Assembly: GCA_964036275.1 (NCBI GenBank)
Contig: OZ038434.1
Location: 30,272,425-30,336,424 of the forward strand
From: Litoditis marina
Taxonomy: Eukaryota; Nematoda; Chromadorea; Rhabditida; Rhabditidae
DNA length: 64,000 bases
Reading direction: 5' to 3'
The stretch's first letter is position 1; each line of letters begins with the position of its first letter. The notes below the pieces were generated by a model, which saw only the letters and a program-made list of their open reading frames with translations, ran no database searches and was not told where the DNA came from. The position numbers and the translations under genes were made by a program. Positions 44,799-54,696 of this stretch are shown piece by piece.

Positions 44799-46764
44799 AT
44801 GTAAGTCACTTTCATATTCTACGGGTCTCACCCGTAATGTTCAGTTTTGGCGTAATTTAGGCGCCCCAGCCTGGATATGTCACGTTATCTCTCATGGATT
44901 ATCTCTAACTCTAGCTCCATATTTTCAGCCTTCTCGGTTGCAATTTTCCGCTCATAGGAAGGGAGCAATGCAGTTTTCTGATTTTGTTTCAGGTGAAATA
45001 GACGAGTTGCTCCTCAAGGGGGCCATAGAGAAGGTCGACGTTGCTCCCGTCGTATTGAATCCGTTGCAAGTTGTCGCAAGAGGTGAGAAAAAGCGATTAA
45101 TATTGGATCTTTCAGGAGTGAATAGGTTCATACAGAACCCCAAATTTCGCTTGGAGGATATCTATACCGCCTGGCCTGCATTAGCAGGTGCCAAATTTGC
45201 ATGCAGTTTCGATTTTCGAGGCGGGTATCACCATATTGCTATTTCGGAAGCGGATAGACCACTTCTAGGGTTTAAATGGTCCAAATGCGGTGAAGAGACT
45301 TTTTATCAATTTACCGTAATGCCTTTCGGATTATCATCGGCGCCCTACGTGTTCACTAAGTTTTTTAGACCGCTCCTCAAAAAATGGAGGGAGCAAGGCA
45401 TCACTATCTTTCTTTATTTGGACGACGGCTTAATTCTAGGAGAAACATTTCAAGAGTGTCTGAGTGCTTCCACACAGGTGAAAGACGATTTAATGAGCGC
45501 TGGTATTACGCTAGCAGACGAAAAGTGTATCTGGAAACCAGCGTCGTCCATTACTTGGTTAGGTTACCTGTTGAATCTCGAAACTCATACAGTCAGCGTC
45601 ACAGAAAAACGTATTACGGAAGCGTTAGCTCGTATAGATTCGCTCCTGGAGCATGTTTCTCCATCGGTCCTGGGCCGCCAACGTGTCCTGGGCACAATTG
45701 TTTCAATGCATCATGTTCTAGGTCAGGCTTCACTCAGAAGCGGTCACCTCAGTGCCACAGTGGCCAAAGCACAGTTCGAAGGGCTTCCCACGCATACCTG
45801 CATGCCGCTCTCAAACGCGGAAATAGGTGAGTTACAGTTTTGGAAAACGCATCTTCCCACTAGGGCGCACAAATCATGCTCATCTCCCGCCGCTTTTCAG
45901 CTGTTTATCGAGACGGACGCGTCCGCTAGGGGAATAGGTGGTATCATCAAGTTTCCGGGTAGCTCTGTTAACCTAGCCACGTTTTCACACGATTTCGGAC
46001 CAAGTTGGGCCGCAAAATCTAGTACATGCAGGGAACTAACGGGTATATTATATGCGGTTGAAGCGTTTCGAGAACGCATCAGGAACGCAAGGGTTTGTAT
46101 TCGTTCTGACAGTCAAAGCGCAGTAGCTATATTGGAGAAAAACAGCTCAGTAGACGAGCTACGCGAAATAGCGTTAGCCATTTGGGACACAATCGAATCT
46201 TGCTCAGCAAATGTGGAATTCGCGTGGATTCCAAGAAATATGAACGTAGTGGCCGATCAACTGAGTAGGGAAATTGATTACGATGATTGGGGAGTAAGGG
46301 ACATTTTCTTCAACCGATGTGCAGAAAAATGGGGCAGTTTTTCCAGTGATTGTTTTGCGTCAGCCGCGAATAGAAAATGCGACACATATTTCAGCAAAGC
46401 TAGCAGCCCAGACTCTTCCGGAATCGATGCGTTTCACAACTTCCATGAGATTGCCAGACTTGGACTGGCTTGGTGGGTTCCTCCGCCTCATTTGATACCT
46501 AAACTGATTCAAACAGCGTCATCTTATGGTGCGAAAGGAGTTTTGGGCTGTCCCGTTTGGGAATCACACGCTTTCTTCAAACATTTGAAAAAGGCCGATG
46601 GAAACTGGCGCGAGTTCATCAAAGACACGCTCCAGTTTCCAGTAGGCACGAAACTACTGGTACCAGGTCCCGGTAGCAAAGAAGCATCCTCCTTCGCTTC
46701 TGAATTTCTACATTTTCCGTTTATATTCATTCTCTGCGATTTTACTAGTCCCAAGGCTCATTAA
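44320..46764 (+). CDS. PAT element reverse transcriptase-RNase H
   Basis: Open for 814 codons from ATG 44320, but the first ~160 codons overlap Gag in a shifted frame and are Ser/Pro-rich; conserved sequence starts near 44830. RT motifs: KKRLILDLSGVNRF, FDFRGGYHHI, MPFGLSSAPYVFTK, and the catalytic YLDDG (about 45415-45430). RNase H follows with ETDASARGIGG, CRELTGILYAVE, RSDSQSAVAIL and NVVADQLSRE. The last ~170 codons (DCFASAANRKCDTYF.., FHNF..) are the C-terminal extension typical of DIRS-order polymerases. No protease. All catalytic residues appear intact. Confidence 0.93.
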   Translation: MRIHGSLLLLRPQWSCWRAEMPISSWLIQLRTGSAWSRNWKLLKVSARPLKAQHNYWLSLLSWLSQTGNVLAKHLLLVRPSPFGTGVPDTNVSRNPATTTNTRVSYAKTPVFERNMLDLATALLSSTKEIPSPAPPLQPSVTTAGCPGTLPVIVAKESSECKSLSYSTGLTRNVQFWRNLGAPAWICHVISHGLSLTLAPYFQPSRLQFSAHRKGAMQFSDFVSGEIDELLLKGAIEKVDVAPVVLNPLQVVARGEKKRLILDLSGVNRFIQNPKFRLEDIYTAWPALAGAKFACSFDFRGGYHHIAISEADRPLLGFKWSKCGEETFYQFTVMPFGLSSAPYVFTKFFRPLLKKWREQGITIFLYLDDGLILGETFQECLSASTQVKDDLMSAGITLADEKCIWKPASSITWLGYLLNLETHTVSVTEKRITEALARIDSLLEHVSPSVLGRQRVLGTIVSMHHVLGQASLRSGHLSATVAKAQFEGLPTHTCMPLSNAEIGELQFWKTHLPTRAHKSCSSPAAFQLFIETDASARGIGGIIKFPGSSVNLATFSHDFGPSWAAKSSTCRELTGILYAVEAFRERIRNARVCIRSDSQSAVAILEKNSSVDELREIALAIWDTIESCSANVEFAWIPRNMNVVADQLSREIDYDDWGVRDIFFNRCAEKWGSFSSDCFASAANRKCDTYFSKASSPDSSGIDAFHNFHEIARLGLAWWVPPPHLIPKLIQTASSYGAKGVLGCPVWESHAFFKHLKKADGNWREFIKDTLQFPVGTKLLVPGPGSKEASSFASEFLHFPFIFILCDFTSPKAH

Positions 46765-46767
46765 TCT

Positions 46768-46860
46768 ACTATACATGAAACGATTCCTCCTATACTGTAC
46801 TTTGGTACAGTAATTGTATTTATTTGAGAGTCCGACTCGAAGAGGAGGGCGATAAAATAA
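46768..46860 (+). repeat. PAT split direct repeat B1
   Basis: 93 bp, from ACTATACATGAAACGATTCC to GGGCGATAAAATAA, matching B2. Holds the hairpin ACTGTAC-TTTG-GTACAGT (46794-46811). Overlaps A2 by AAATAA. Confidence 0.95.
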
Positions 46861-47003
46861 TTGTGTCAATTACTGTACTAAAGGACTAATTGCGGCGGAC
46901 CTCTTATAGGTCCCGCCGCGCCCTTTTCTGTACCGCCCTTTCGAATTATTGATTCGAAAGGCGCGTAAATTTCACTTTTTCGTTTTCTACTTTAGTGACA
47001 GGT
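46855..47003 (+). repeat. PAT split direct repeat A2
   Basis: 149 bp, matching A1, including both hairpins. Together with B1 it forms the internal junction from which the element's ends can be rebuilt during replication. Confidence 0.95.
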
Positions 47004-47114
47004 CCCACCCGCCCGCCCTTTTAGTTTTCTAATAACGTTTTGTAGAGTGTATGGCTCGTTTCAGGAGGCGAACGTAAGTCCGCTCTTCTTGCGACTCTAC
47101 AAAGCTGCGAAAAT

Positions 47115-48983
47115 ATGGGTCTTCGTCGTTTATGGCAAGATCTCGCGAGCCGGCTGATGAACGGACGGGCTAAGTCAACTATAGCCGCCTACAAAGCGGC
47201 TTCAATTCGACGATCGTCCTGGTTAGGTAAGTAGAAACATTATTTCGTTCCCACATTATTATTTCGTTCTAATCGCTTGGTTCAGTTTTTCGACGTGCAT
47301 GGTTTATTATTTCGATTTTGTTATTTGTTAGTTTAGCCGACGTTTTTAGCCGTAGTCATGTTCAGCAAAAGACGGTTAGCCGAATGGGTTTATCTCGGGT
47401 ATACGCTGGTAAATGTCGTATGAAGCTTATAGTGAATGTTGTAGATCGAGTCGGCCTACCGGACAACCCCTCAGGGGTATTGATCTATCTGTCCGATAGA
47501 GCGGCGAACGTAGGACCTTCATCTCTGGCTCTGGAACTGGCAGCTTTTAAGTTCTGCAACGACCCGCCTGAGTCCCCCACATTGAAACTAGCGTCATTGA
47601 TAGTTTCTGGAGCAGCTCGGACAGGGAAGAAGGAGCCAACCCCAGCAGCAACCGAAGGTGAGCAAGCTAGTACGGGCATTAATTTTTGTTTTTTTCTTCT
47701 AGCGTAGTTCGCTAGCTGTGTCTTTCATTCACGAAGAACATACGTAATATGTCTCTTGATCATACGTTTATCAATATTACTCCTCTACGTTCACTTCTAT
47801 CAGAAAGAGTATGCATAATACGTATTTGTTTGCCCCAGACGTACGTATATTCAGCACACCCCGTTAAGTACTATTGGCGCACAGTATCGTCCGTTTAAGG
47901 TTTGGTTCAGTAGGTGGAAGCCTAGGGGCTACGAGTAGACGCAATATTTATATTAGCCTTTTCCAGACAACATACGAGAAGTGATCAAGTGGTACGGGCA
48001 TAACGACTCTGTGAAAAACCACAGAGGAGTAGTGGCAGTATTGCTCTCATGGGTCGGTCTCCTTCGCGTATCCGAGGCTGCCAATCTCAAGTGGGGGGAC
48101 CTGCGCCTCGAGAACGATCGACTGGAATTGACAGTCAAACGCGCAAAGAATGATCAGTTAGCGAAAGGTGAGCAAAACCGATCTTTTATATTTCTCTAGA
48201 ACTTTCGGGTTATCAACGCCAAGTGTTCAAGAGCGCTCTTTATTTATTTTTATTCAAGAACGAGCGGGAAAATAACGGTTTTACAAGTAGTACGCCTTAG
48301 AGCAGAGTACCTGTTACATATATCGTTCATTGCTCAGGTCGTTCCACATTCGTGGAATACAAGAGCGGCGGGACACTCCACTGCATTATCGAAGCCTGGA
48401 GGAACAGACAGCATCAGCCTCCTACAGAAGATGCTTATGTTCTAGCCAACCTGAACAATGGCGCTAAGATGTCGGAACCGGCCCTGGCCAAAGAGGCCAA
48501 GCGAATCATGCAAGAAGCAGGTTAGCGTTTGAACAGTTGCCAGTTTTCTCCTGTTGTTTTTTATTCATTTTCTTTCTGCAATCTTGTTTTATCGGAAGAA
48601 GTCGTATTTCGCGTAGCATTAGCAAGTCAATAAGTAGCGTCATACGTTTATACGAGAGAGTATCATTGAGTAAAACTTACAGCTTTTAGAGGGGAAGGTC
48701 CCTATTAGGTCCCGGTCGTTTAGTTTTGCATCGGCTACAGCAGAAAAAAGAGAGGAACGTATATAAGTGTGGTATTATCAGAAAATATTGCTCAGGTTGC
48801 CCAGTCAGCTTGACACACCACGCGTTGCGTAGAGGATCTGCCCAATCGGCTCTGGCAGCAGGCGTCGGCCGCGAGCAAATTCAGCAAAGAGGGAGATGGC
48901 GGTCAGCAAACGGGATGAACGCGTATCTGAAAGATTGTGTTGAGGGTCAGGGCGGTCTATCCACTCTACCCGATTCAGCGTAG
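47115..48983 (+). CDS. PAT element tyrosine recombinase, interrupted by four introns
   Basis: Exons in consistent phase: 47115-47226 (start ATG chosen as the first in the exon frame; the frame is open further upstream), 47445-47657, 47967-48167, 48338-48520, 48796-48983 (TAG); about 298 residues. Exons 1-2 form the helical N-terminal DNA-binding part. The catalytic domain has the box I Arg in GLLRVSEA, the box II HHALRRG (H-x-x-R), the Trp in QQRGRW, and the nucleophile Tyr in NGMNAYLKD: a full R..HxxR..W..Y set. The enzyme would integrate the circular cDNA by strand exchange. All four introns have GT-AG ends. Introns in a retrotransposon require that the genomic RNA escape splicing. Confidence 0.9.
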
Positions 48984-49603
48984 TGTGGTTGTGCCCGTGT
49001 TTATCATCGGTTATCTAAGTCGATGTTGTTATACCAATGTTGTTGTTTCGTTGTTGTGTTGTTGGTATCAAGTATGTTCTGTATGGTCGGGGGCAAGAGG
49101 CAGCCTTCAGGGCAGTCCGTGCAATAAAGATGCCTTAATAATTTTGTTCAGCACACGAGTGGTTCACAAGCACAGAAAACAGTTAGAAATCGGGAACGTA
49201 TTCTTCCTTTCTTTCCACACAACTATATACCTCTAATAGCAAGCGGTAATAGCGGTCGGAACTTCCACATACTCACCAGAACCAACCACTCATGATGACA
49301 ATGCATAAAACAACTCCAAATAAAATACATTACCATGCTTTCTTTCTCTCAATCTCAAGGCATTAGGTCGCAAGTCTCTATCTCAAGGTCTCTATCTCAT
49401 TAAAGCTCAATTAATTTAACTTTCACTCAACATACAAGATTTTCATTATCTTTATTTCCAACGCGCCGATCGTCATCATCCGGCGACAACCTACCGATAT
49501 GCCAGCCGATCGATACGCAGCCTCACAGAACACTCAACCAAGAAACCGATCAATGATACTATATTGTGTTGTACCTGTCCACTATACATGAAACGATTCC
49601 TCC

Positions 49604-49696
49604 ACTATACATGAAACGATTCCTCCTATACTGTACTTTGGTACAGTAATTGTATTTATTTGAGAGTCCGACTCGAAGAGGAGGGCGATAAAATAA
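49604..49696 (+). repeat. PAT split direct repeat B2 (3' end), with partial extra unit
   Basis: 93 bp, matching B1. It is preceded by a 23-bp duplication of its own start (ACTATACATGAAACGATTCC..., 49581-49603), absent at B1. Confidence 0.95.
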
Positions 49697-49757
49697 AGAC
49701 ATCTAATCAATTATTGCTTTTTGAAAGTTTATTCAACTCAACAGGTAAAACTAAGTT

Positions 49758-50315
49758 GATGTTTAAAACACAAAAACTGCGTTCACAAAAAAGCCGTGAT
49801 CAATCCTTGGTTCCAGGCAGCGCACGTGTGGCGCCGTTCATTTCTTTTCTCCTTCGTGACGATTTGGCTCAGTCGGCAGAGCAGCGCACTACTGCCCACT
49901 AGGACGAGGGTTCGAATCCCTTCACAGACATCATTTTTGTTTTTATTCGATTAAGCTTTTAATGGAGCCAGGATCTTCACAGATTACGACAATTGCTTTT
50001 CCAATAGATTTTAATCTATTCACACACACTGGGTTGATGCATAAAATACAAAAACTGCGTTACAAGTTTGGTTAGTAAGCACCCTCTCAGAAGCCGTGAT
50101 CAATCCTTGGTTTCAGGCAGCGCACGTGTGGCGCCGTTCACTTCTTTTTTCCTTCGTGACGATTTGGCTCAGTCGGCAGAGCAGCGCATTACAGTCCACT
50201 AGGCCGAGGGTTCCAATCAATGCACAGACATCAATTTTGTTTTGGGTCGATTAACCTTTTTATGAAATCAGGATCTCTACATATTAACATAATTGCTTTT
50301 CCAATATATTTTAAT
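49758..50315 (+). repeat. Two tandem ~278-bp units, each with a tRNA-like sequence
   Basis: Units 49758-50035 and 50036-50315 align throughout. In unit 1, A box TGGCTCAGTCGG (49865-49876) and perfect B box GGTTCGAATCC (49909-49919) sit at tRNA spacing, with D-arm GCTC/GAGC and T-arm GAGGG/CCCTT. The acceptor and anticodon stems do not pair, so it is a tRNA-derived relic or SINE-like unit rather than a working tRNA gene. In unit 2 the A box is intact and the B box is damaged (GGTTCCAATCA). Confidence 0.75.
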
Positions 50316-50526
50316 ATATTCAAACTACCAAAAAGCGGAACAACAGCTCACTGATCACACTCCACACATCTAGAAGTAATTGTTAAAGCACCTAAGATCA
50401 ATGTTTCAAGGGCGATAAAATGGCTCAATGTCCACCGATTGGTCCACGATTCTAGATTTACACATAACTAATGCTGTTTCTAACTATATTCCAAATTTCA
50501 GACAATTCGGTTTAATTCGTCGGTTT

Positions 50527-50780
50527 TGCGGCCGCCACGCCGCGCGGCCGCTGTCGGAAGCCATTTTCGCGAGACGATTTTAATAATCACTGTAAATCAC
50601 TCGTCGCACATCAAATATCGAATAACTCGATGATAGAGCCTTTCCTCCTCTATCTCTCTCTACCAAAATCTCAAAAATCCGTTCAGGAGTTTTTGAGAAA
50701 ATGGCATAAAACCGCTTTTGAAAGTCCGCAATGTTGTGATCAAAAACTAAACTGCGCAGCGCTCCGCGCTTCACACTTTT
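50527..50780. repeat. Repeat with GC-rich palindromic ends
   Basis: Starts with the palindrome GCGGCCGCCACGCCGCGCGGCCGC region (50529-50551), then CGGAAGCCATTTTCGCGAGACG, and ends AACTGCGCAGCGCTCCGCGC. The same ends occur at about 60585-60835, and the terminal motif alone at about 36195. Confidence 0.65.
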
Positions 50781-51383
50781 TTTTCTACACAGGTTCACAC
50801 TTTCTACACTCAGTTAGGAGAGCGCACATACATCCGCTCTCTATATAAACTATGAATTTGTAATATTTTTATTCATACCATAAGTTATATCCGATGCTTA
50901 TATCATTATGACTTGTGTTTCTCTCTCTCTCTTTTTATTTTCTCCCTTCTACTCCGATGTTGTGATTCGTACCTAGCGCAAATGATAATATGTTGTGATA
51001 AAATACATGTTGTTGCCATGAATATGTTACGTACGATTTTTATGTAATAAACTTTCTTCAAATAGAACACAACAAATACGGTTCACAGTACGATTCATTA
51101 TGTGATCCGAAACATTGCTCAAACGTTTGCATGGTTGTCTGGAGCAGGTGAGAAATGACATTCTTCGAGTTTTCTTCTTAAAGTAGGACGATTATGTGCT
51201 CCACTAATTGCAGTTTAAAGGACTGGAGCGTTGAGATTGGAGCACGTAATCGTCATTCTTTAAGTAGTCCTAAAAAATAATATAGAAGATACAAAACATA
51301 GACAAACGTATATATTTCAGTGCGAAAACCTGTTTTCGGAACTAGTAGTTATATGTTGTTGTATTCAAGAAAAGTAATTTTCT

Positions 51384-51565
51384 CACTTCTCGAGGACTCC
51401 GACGACACTCAGACTACGGTGGCCACGTGTGGCGCTGTGTCCTTCGTAACTTGGAGAAGAAGAGCTGATGTTCTGATTTTCTCCACAATCATCTTCTACG
51501 GAACACTCTTAGTTCAAATTCCCCACTTTTTTAACAAGAAAGCGGTTGTGGAACCACTTTTTTTA
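51384..51565 (+). pseudogene. Copy of the ligand-gated channel's last exon (M4 region)
   Basis: Encodes LLEDSDDTQTTVATC, then TWRRRADVLIFSTIIFYG and IPHFFNKKAVVEPLF, nearly identical to residues near the end of the channel gene at 29192-29381. It has an in-frame 12-base deletion and then reads into unrelated sequence until a stop at 51638-51640. No other channel exon is nearby, so it is a partial duplicate without its pore or ligand domain. Confidence 0.85.
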
Positions 51566-51655
51566 GCATTCTTTTTCTCAAATCCTGATTTTCCAATTGG
51601 GTGTGTGATCTGTGCACTGACTTTCTGGTTCCTGATATGACTGATGTATAACAAT

Positions 51656-53050
51656 AATCGCGCGCAGCGCGAAGCGCTGTGCGAGATTTGTCTTTGGTCC
51701 GGCTAATGCGCGCCTCCGTTTTTTTAGTTTTCTCATAAAAAAGCTCAACATCGCAAAACAAAACTTTTAGTGATTTGGAAATGTTCTACAGTGTATTTGC
51801 AAGTTGTGTTTCAAATTTGAACGAAATCCGTTGAGTTTGAGCCAAGTTATGACGTTTTCGCTTCATCCAGAGCGCCAACTTCCGTCGTGTTTTCTTCCTT
51901 CCGGGCGTTTACACAATACTATCTAGACCGTAACTAGACCGATTTTGCTGAGTTTTGGAGTCATGATGGGATTCCTACTCAATGCCCAGCTACGCAAATT
52001 TTTTTTTGAAAAAAATCCTTTCTCACCAAATTACAGCTTTTTGAATTAAAGTCTCTGCGTCTCTCCATTTAGCACGCTCTCTCGCTCTCTCTGTCAGGTC
52101 GGTTATGCAAACTGCCTTGCAACTTAGGGTAACACTGACCGATTTCGATGAAAATTTAAATATGATACCATCGTGACTTTAATTTAAGTAAAAAGTATTC
52201 TATCGATGACGTCATTTAGGATTCTGGAGACCCGATGACGTCATCTTTGAAAAGTACAAAGTTGACGTCAAATATTTCTCCAAATGATGATAATAGTTGG
52301 CGAGTGGGTTATTAACGATGGATCTCCATCGAAAGGTGTCGTATTCCGCGATTCTGAAGGCCAGATGACGTCAAATTTGAAAAGTACAAAGTTGACGTCA
52401 AATTATTCTTCAAATGATAATAATAGTGGGCAAGTGGTTTAATAACGATAGAACCTCATCTAAACATGTCGTTATCTGTGATTCTGGAGGCCAGGGGACG
52501 TAATACTGGAAAAGTGCAAAGTTGACGTCAAATATTTCTCCAAATGATGACAATAGTTGGCAAGTGGGGTATTAACGGTGAAACTTTATCTGAACATGAC
52601 GTATTCTGGGATTCTGAAAGCCGGATGACGTTGTTTTTGAAAAGTGCAAAGTTGACGTCACATATATTTTCAAATGATGGTAATATCTTAGAAAGAGTCA
52701 ATTAACGGTGAAACTCAATCTAACAGTGACGTATTCTGGGATTCTGGAGACCAGATGACGTCATTTTGGAAAAGTGCAAAGTTGACGTCACATATATTTT
52801 CAAATGTGAAAATATCTCCAAAATGGTATATTAACGTTGAAACTTTATATAAATATGACTTATTCTGGAATTCAGGAGGCCAGATCTCAGATGACGTCAA
52901 CTTAGAAAAAATTGACGTGAAATATGTTTTGGATGCTGAAAGTTTCTTAAAAATGGTCAATTCACGATGAAACTTCATTCAAACATGACGTATTCTGGGA
53001 TTCTGAAGGGCAGATAAAGTAAGTTTTCAGAACTGCAATGTTGACGTCAT
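51656..53050. mobile_element. Repeat with palindromic start and internal 130-bp satellite, copy 1
   Basis: Begins AATCGCGCGCAGCGCGAAGCGC. The same ~500 bp then leads into a satellite here and at 63112. Conserved landmarks: TTTGTCTTTGGTCCGGC, GCCAACTTCCG, CTCTCTCGC. No protein is encoded. It could be a non-autonomous Helitron-like or other element; the termini are not certain. Confidence 0.7.
52195..53050. repeat. 130-bp satellite, about 6 units, rich in TGACGTCA
   Basis: Period 130 bp (GATGACGTCA starts at 52234, 52364, 52494 [mutated], 52624, 52754, about 52890). Each unit contains two CRE-like palindromes, GATGACGTCA and AGTTGACGTCA, about 25 bp apart. Confidence 0.9.
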
Positions 53051-53170
53051 TTTTTTTCGAATGGTAGTAATACTTGACAGGTGGTTCATTAAGAAAACAA
53101 TTTTATCTGCACCGTACAGATCAAACCACCTCTCTACATACCTACGGCATGTATACAAAAAGAGAAAAAT

Positions 53171-53682
53171 TCATGAAAAAGTGGGGGCCCAAAGACTGTG
53201 AGATTTGTCTTCTGCTGTGCGCTCCTTAGACAGCTACTCTCAAATGGAGCAGCTACTGCTACAAAAACCGAAAAATACTAATATACTCAAGTATAACTGT
53301 TCATTACAAACATACAAAAGTCGTAAAATATTTTTTCAAACCTGTAAACTAGAATCTACAAATCCCAGATGTGCACTTAACGTAGTCAGTTATAGAGTTT
53401 CTGGTTTTGTACACAATGGTTGGCAGATTTGTTAATTACTCCAACTCTAGGCATATTATTCAACAGTTGTTCTCCTTTTCGCAGCTGTGATTTGTAGATT
53501 TTAGTCTATAGGTTTGAAAAAATATTTTACGACTTTTGTATGTTTGTAATGAACAGTTATACTTGAGTATATTAGTATTTTTCGGTTTTTGTAGCAGTAG
53601 CTGCTCCATTTGAGAGTAGCTGTCTAAGGAGCGCACAGCAGAAGACAAATCTCACAGTCTTTGGGCCCCCACTTTTTCATGA
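53171..53682. mobile_element. Foldback element with ~190-bp arms
   Basis: Arms 53171-53360 and 53492-53682 are nearly perfect inverted repeats around a ~130-bp spacer. The arms read GTGGGGGCCCAAAGACTG..GATTTGTCTTCTG. The same short peptide is therefore encoded on both strands, which is an artefact of the inversion. Confidence 0.9.
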
Positions 53683-54696
53683 ATCTCGTTTAAATCTGGT
53701 ATTATCATGTGAAATGTGCAAATCGCGTAGAGTGTTTTAATTATGAGTATAAAGTTCATTCAACAATCGTTTACCAACTCAAAAAAAACAATATAAAACG
53801 TCGCAAAATGGTGCTCAACTGAGTCGGTATGGTTTGTATTGTTGTAATGAACACGAAGCGCGATTTACGTACACTGTTTAAACGTAAGTGAAATGATCAC
53901 GCGAGACACCATCAAATGCTAACTTTATCATTGCACTCTCACAAACTCTTATTTGTTTCCAACGTTAAAGTCCGCCAGACACTAACAATCCCACAGCGAG
54001 TTAACGCCTCTCTGCGATCGACAGTCAGACATGCAGTTTTATCAACAGAACACAAATAACGTTTGTATATGAATGATGACACAATTGATTTTGTAAACAG
54101 CCCTTTCTCATTGTAACCATTTTGTGTACAGACATTTTCAGTGTCAGACACCAACTGCATCTATAATCTGTGGTCAACAACATTGAAAAACAGGAAAACG
54201 AGAAATACAACATTCGTGTCTGTCAACAATTGATAACGATCATAAAAGGCAGTTTCCGCATTGTTTGCCGTATTATCGTCGAAAATTTTCAATGTATTAA
54301 TTATATTGCAATTTCTCTCTTTCTCTTTCTGTTTCTCCTCTTTTTCTCTCTCTCTTTCTTTCTCGTTTGCTCTCTCTCCCTCTTTCTGTTTTTGTTTATG
54401 CTTCTCGCTCCTTTTTTCGTTTATCTTCGTTTCTCTTCGCATGTTTTTTGTCGTATCTCTATTTTTCTCATCTCTCTCTCTCCCTCTCTCTCCCTCTCTG
54501 TCTATTTTTTTACTTTTTCTTGCAACTCTTTTAGTTTTTACTCTACCCTTTCAAGTTAGCATGTCGTGTCAATTCGACCTAGTTCACAATCAATGTGACC
54601 TACTGTATATCAATAGATATATGATATGAACTAGTAGTAACAAGTATGTGATAATTTCAGTCACTTTCTCTATACCTGCTCTTGTTCATATTTATC
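53683..54696. other. Intergenic; pyrimidine-rich tract, no gene seen
   Basis: Contains a CT-rich low-complexity tract at about 54307-54520 (TTTCTCTC runs), open in several frames by composition. It is the likely upstream region of the BTB gene. No other structure recognised. Confidence 0.6.

Larger units (their letters stand above)
43779..49696 (+). mobile_element. Complete PAT-type (DIRS-order) tyrosine-recombinase retrotransposon
   Basis: 5.9 kb with the A1 - Gag - RT/RNaseH - B1A2 - tyrosine recombinase - B2 plan of PAT elements. The split direct repeats are exact in length: A1 43779-43927 and A2 46855-47003 (149 bp each); B1 46768-46860 and B2 49604-49696 (93 bp each). B1 and A2 overlap by AAATAA, and the same six bases mark both outer ends (43779-43784 and 49691-49696). 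This fits integration by site-specific recombination without target duplication: the copies would rejoin as a circle at AAATAA. There is no aspartic protease or DDE integrase. Repeats and frames look intact, so it is recent. Confidence 0.93.

Noticed and set aside
47318..47707. A continuous 129-codon frame across the recombinase's first intron and second exon
   Set aside because: Only the part from 47445 onward fits the recombinase; the upstream part is intron with a GTAAGT donor at 47227.
49858..49930. A functional tRNA gene in the tandem units
   Set aside because: A and B boxes and the D and T arms are good, but the acceptor and anticodon stems do not pair, and a second copy has a broken B box.
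52195..53050. A CRISPR-like array
   Set aside because: Units are 130 bp head-to-tail without unique spacers, in eukaryotic DNA; it is a satellite.
53205..53648. Two opposite-strand frames encoding the same ~45-residue peptide
   Set aside because: Produced by the inverted arms of a foldback element, not by duplicated genes.
54170..54629. Phe/Ser/Leu-rich frames in the 54.2-54.6 kb region resembling membrane proteins
   Set aside because: They come from a CT-rich low-complexity tract; long open frames in several phases are expected from composition.
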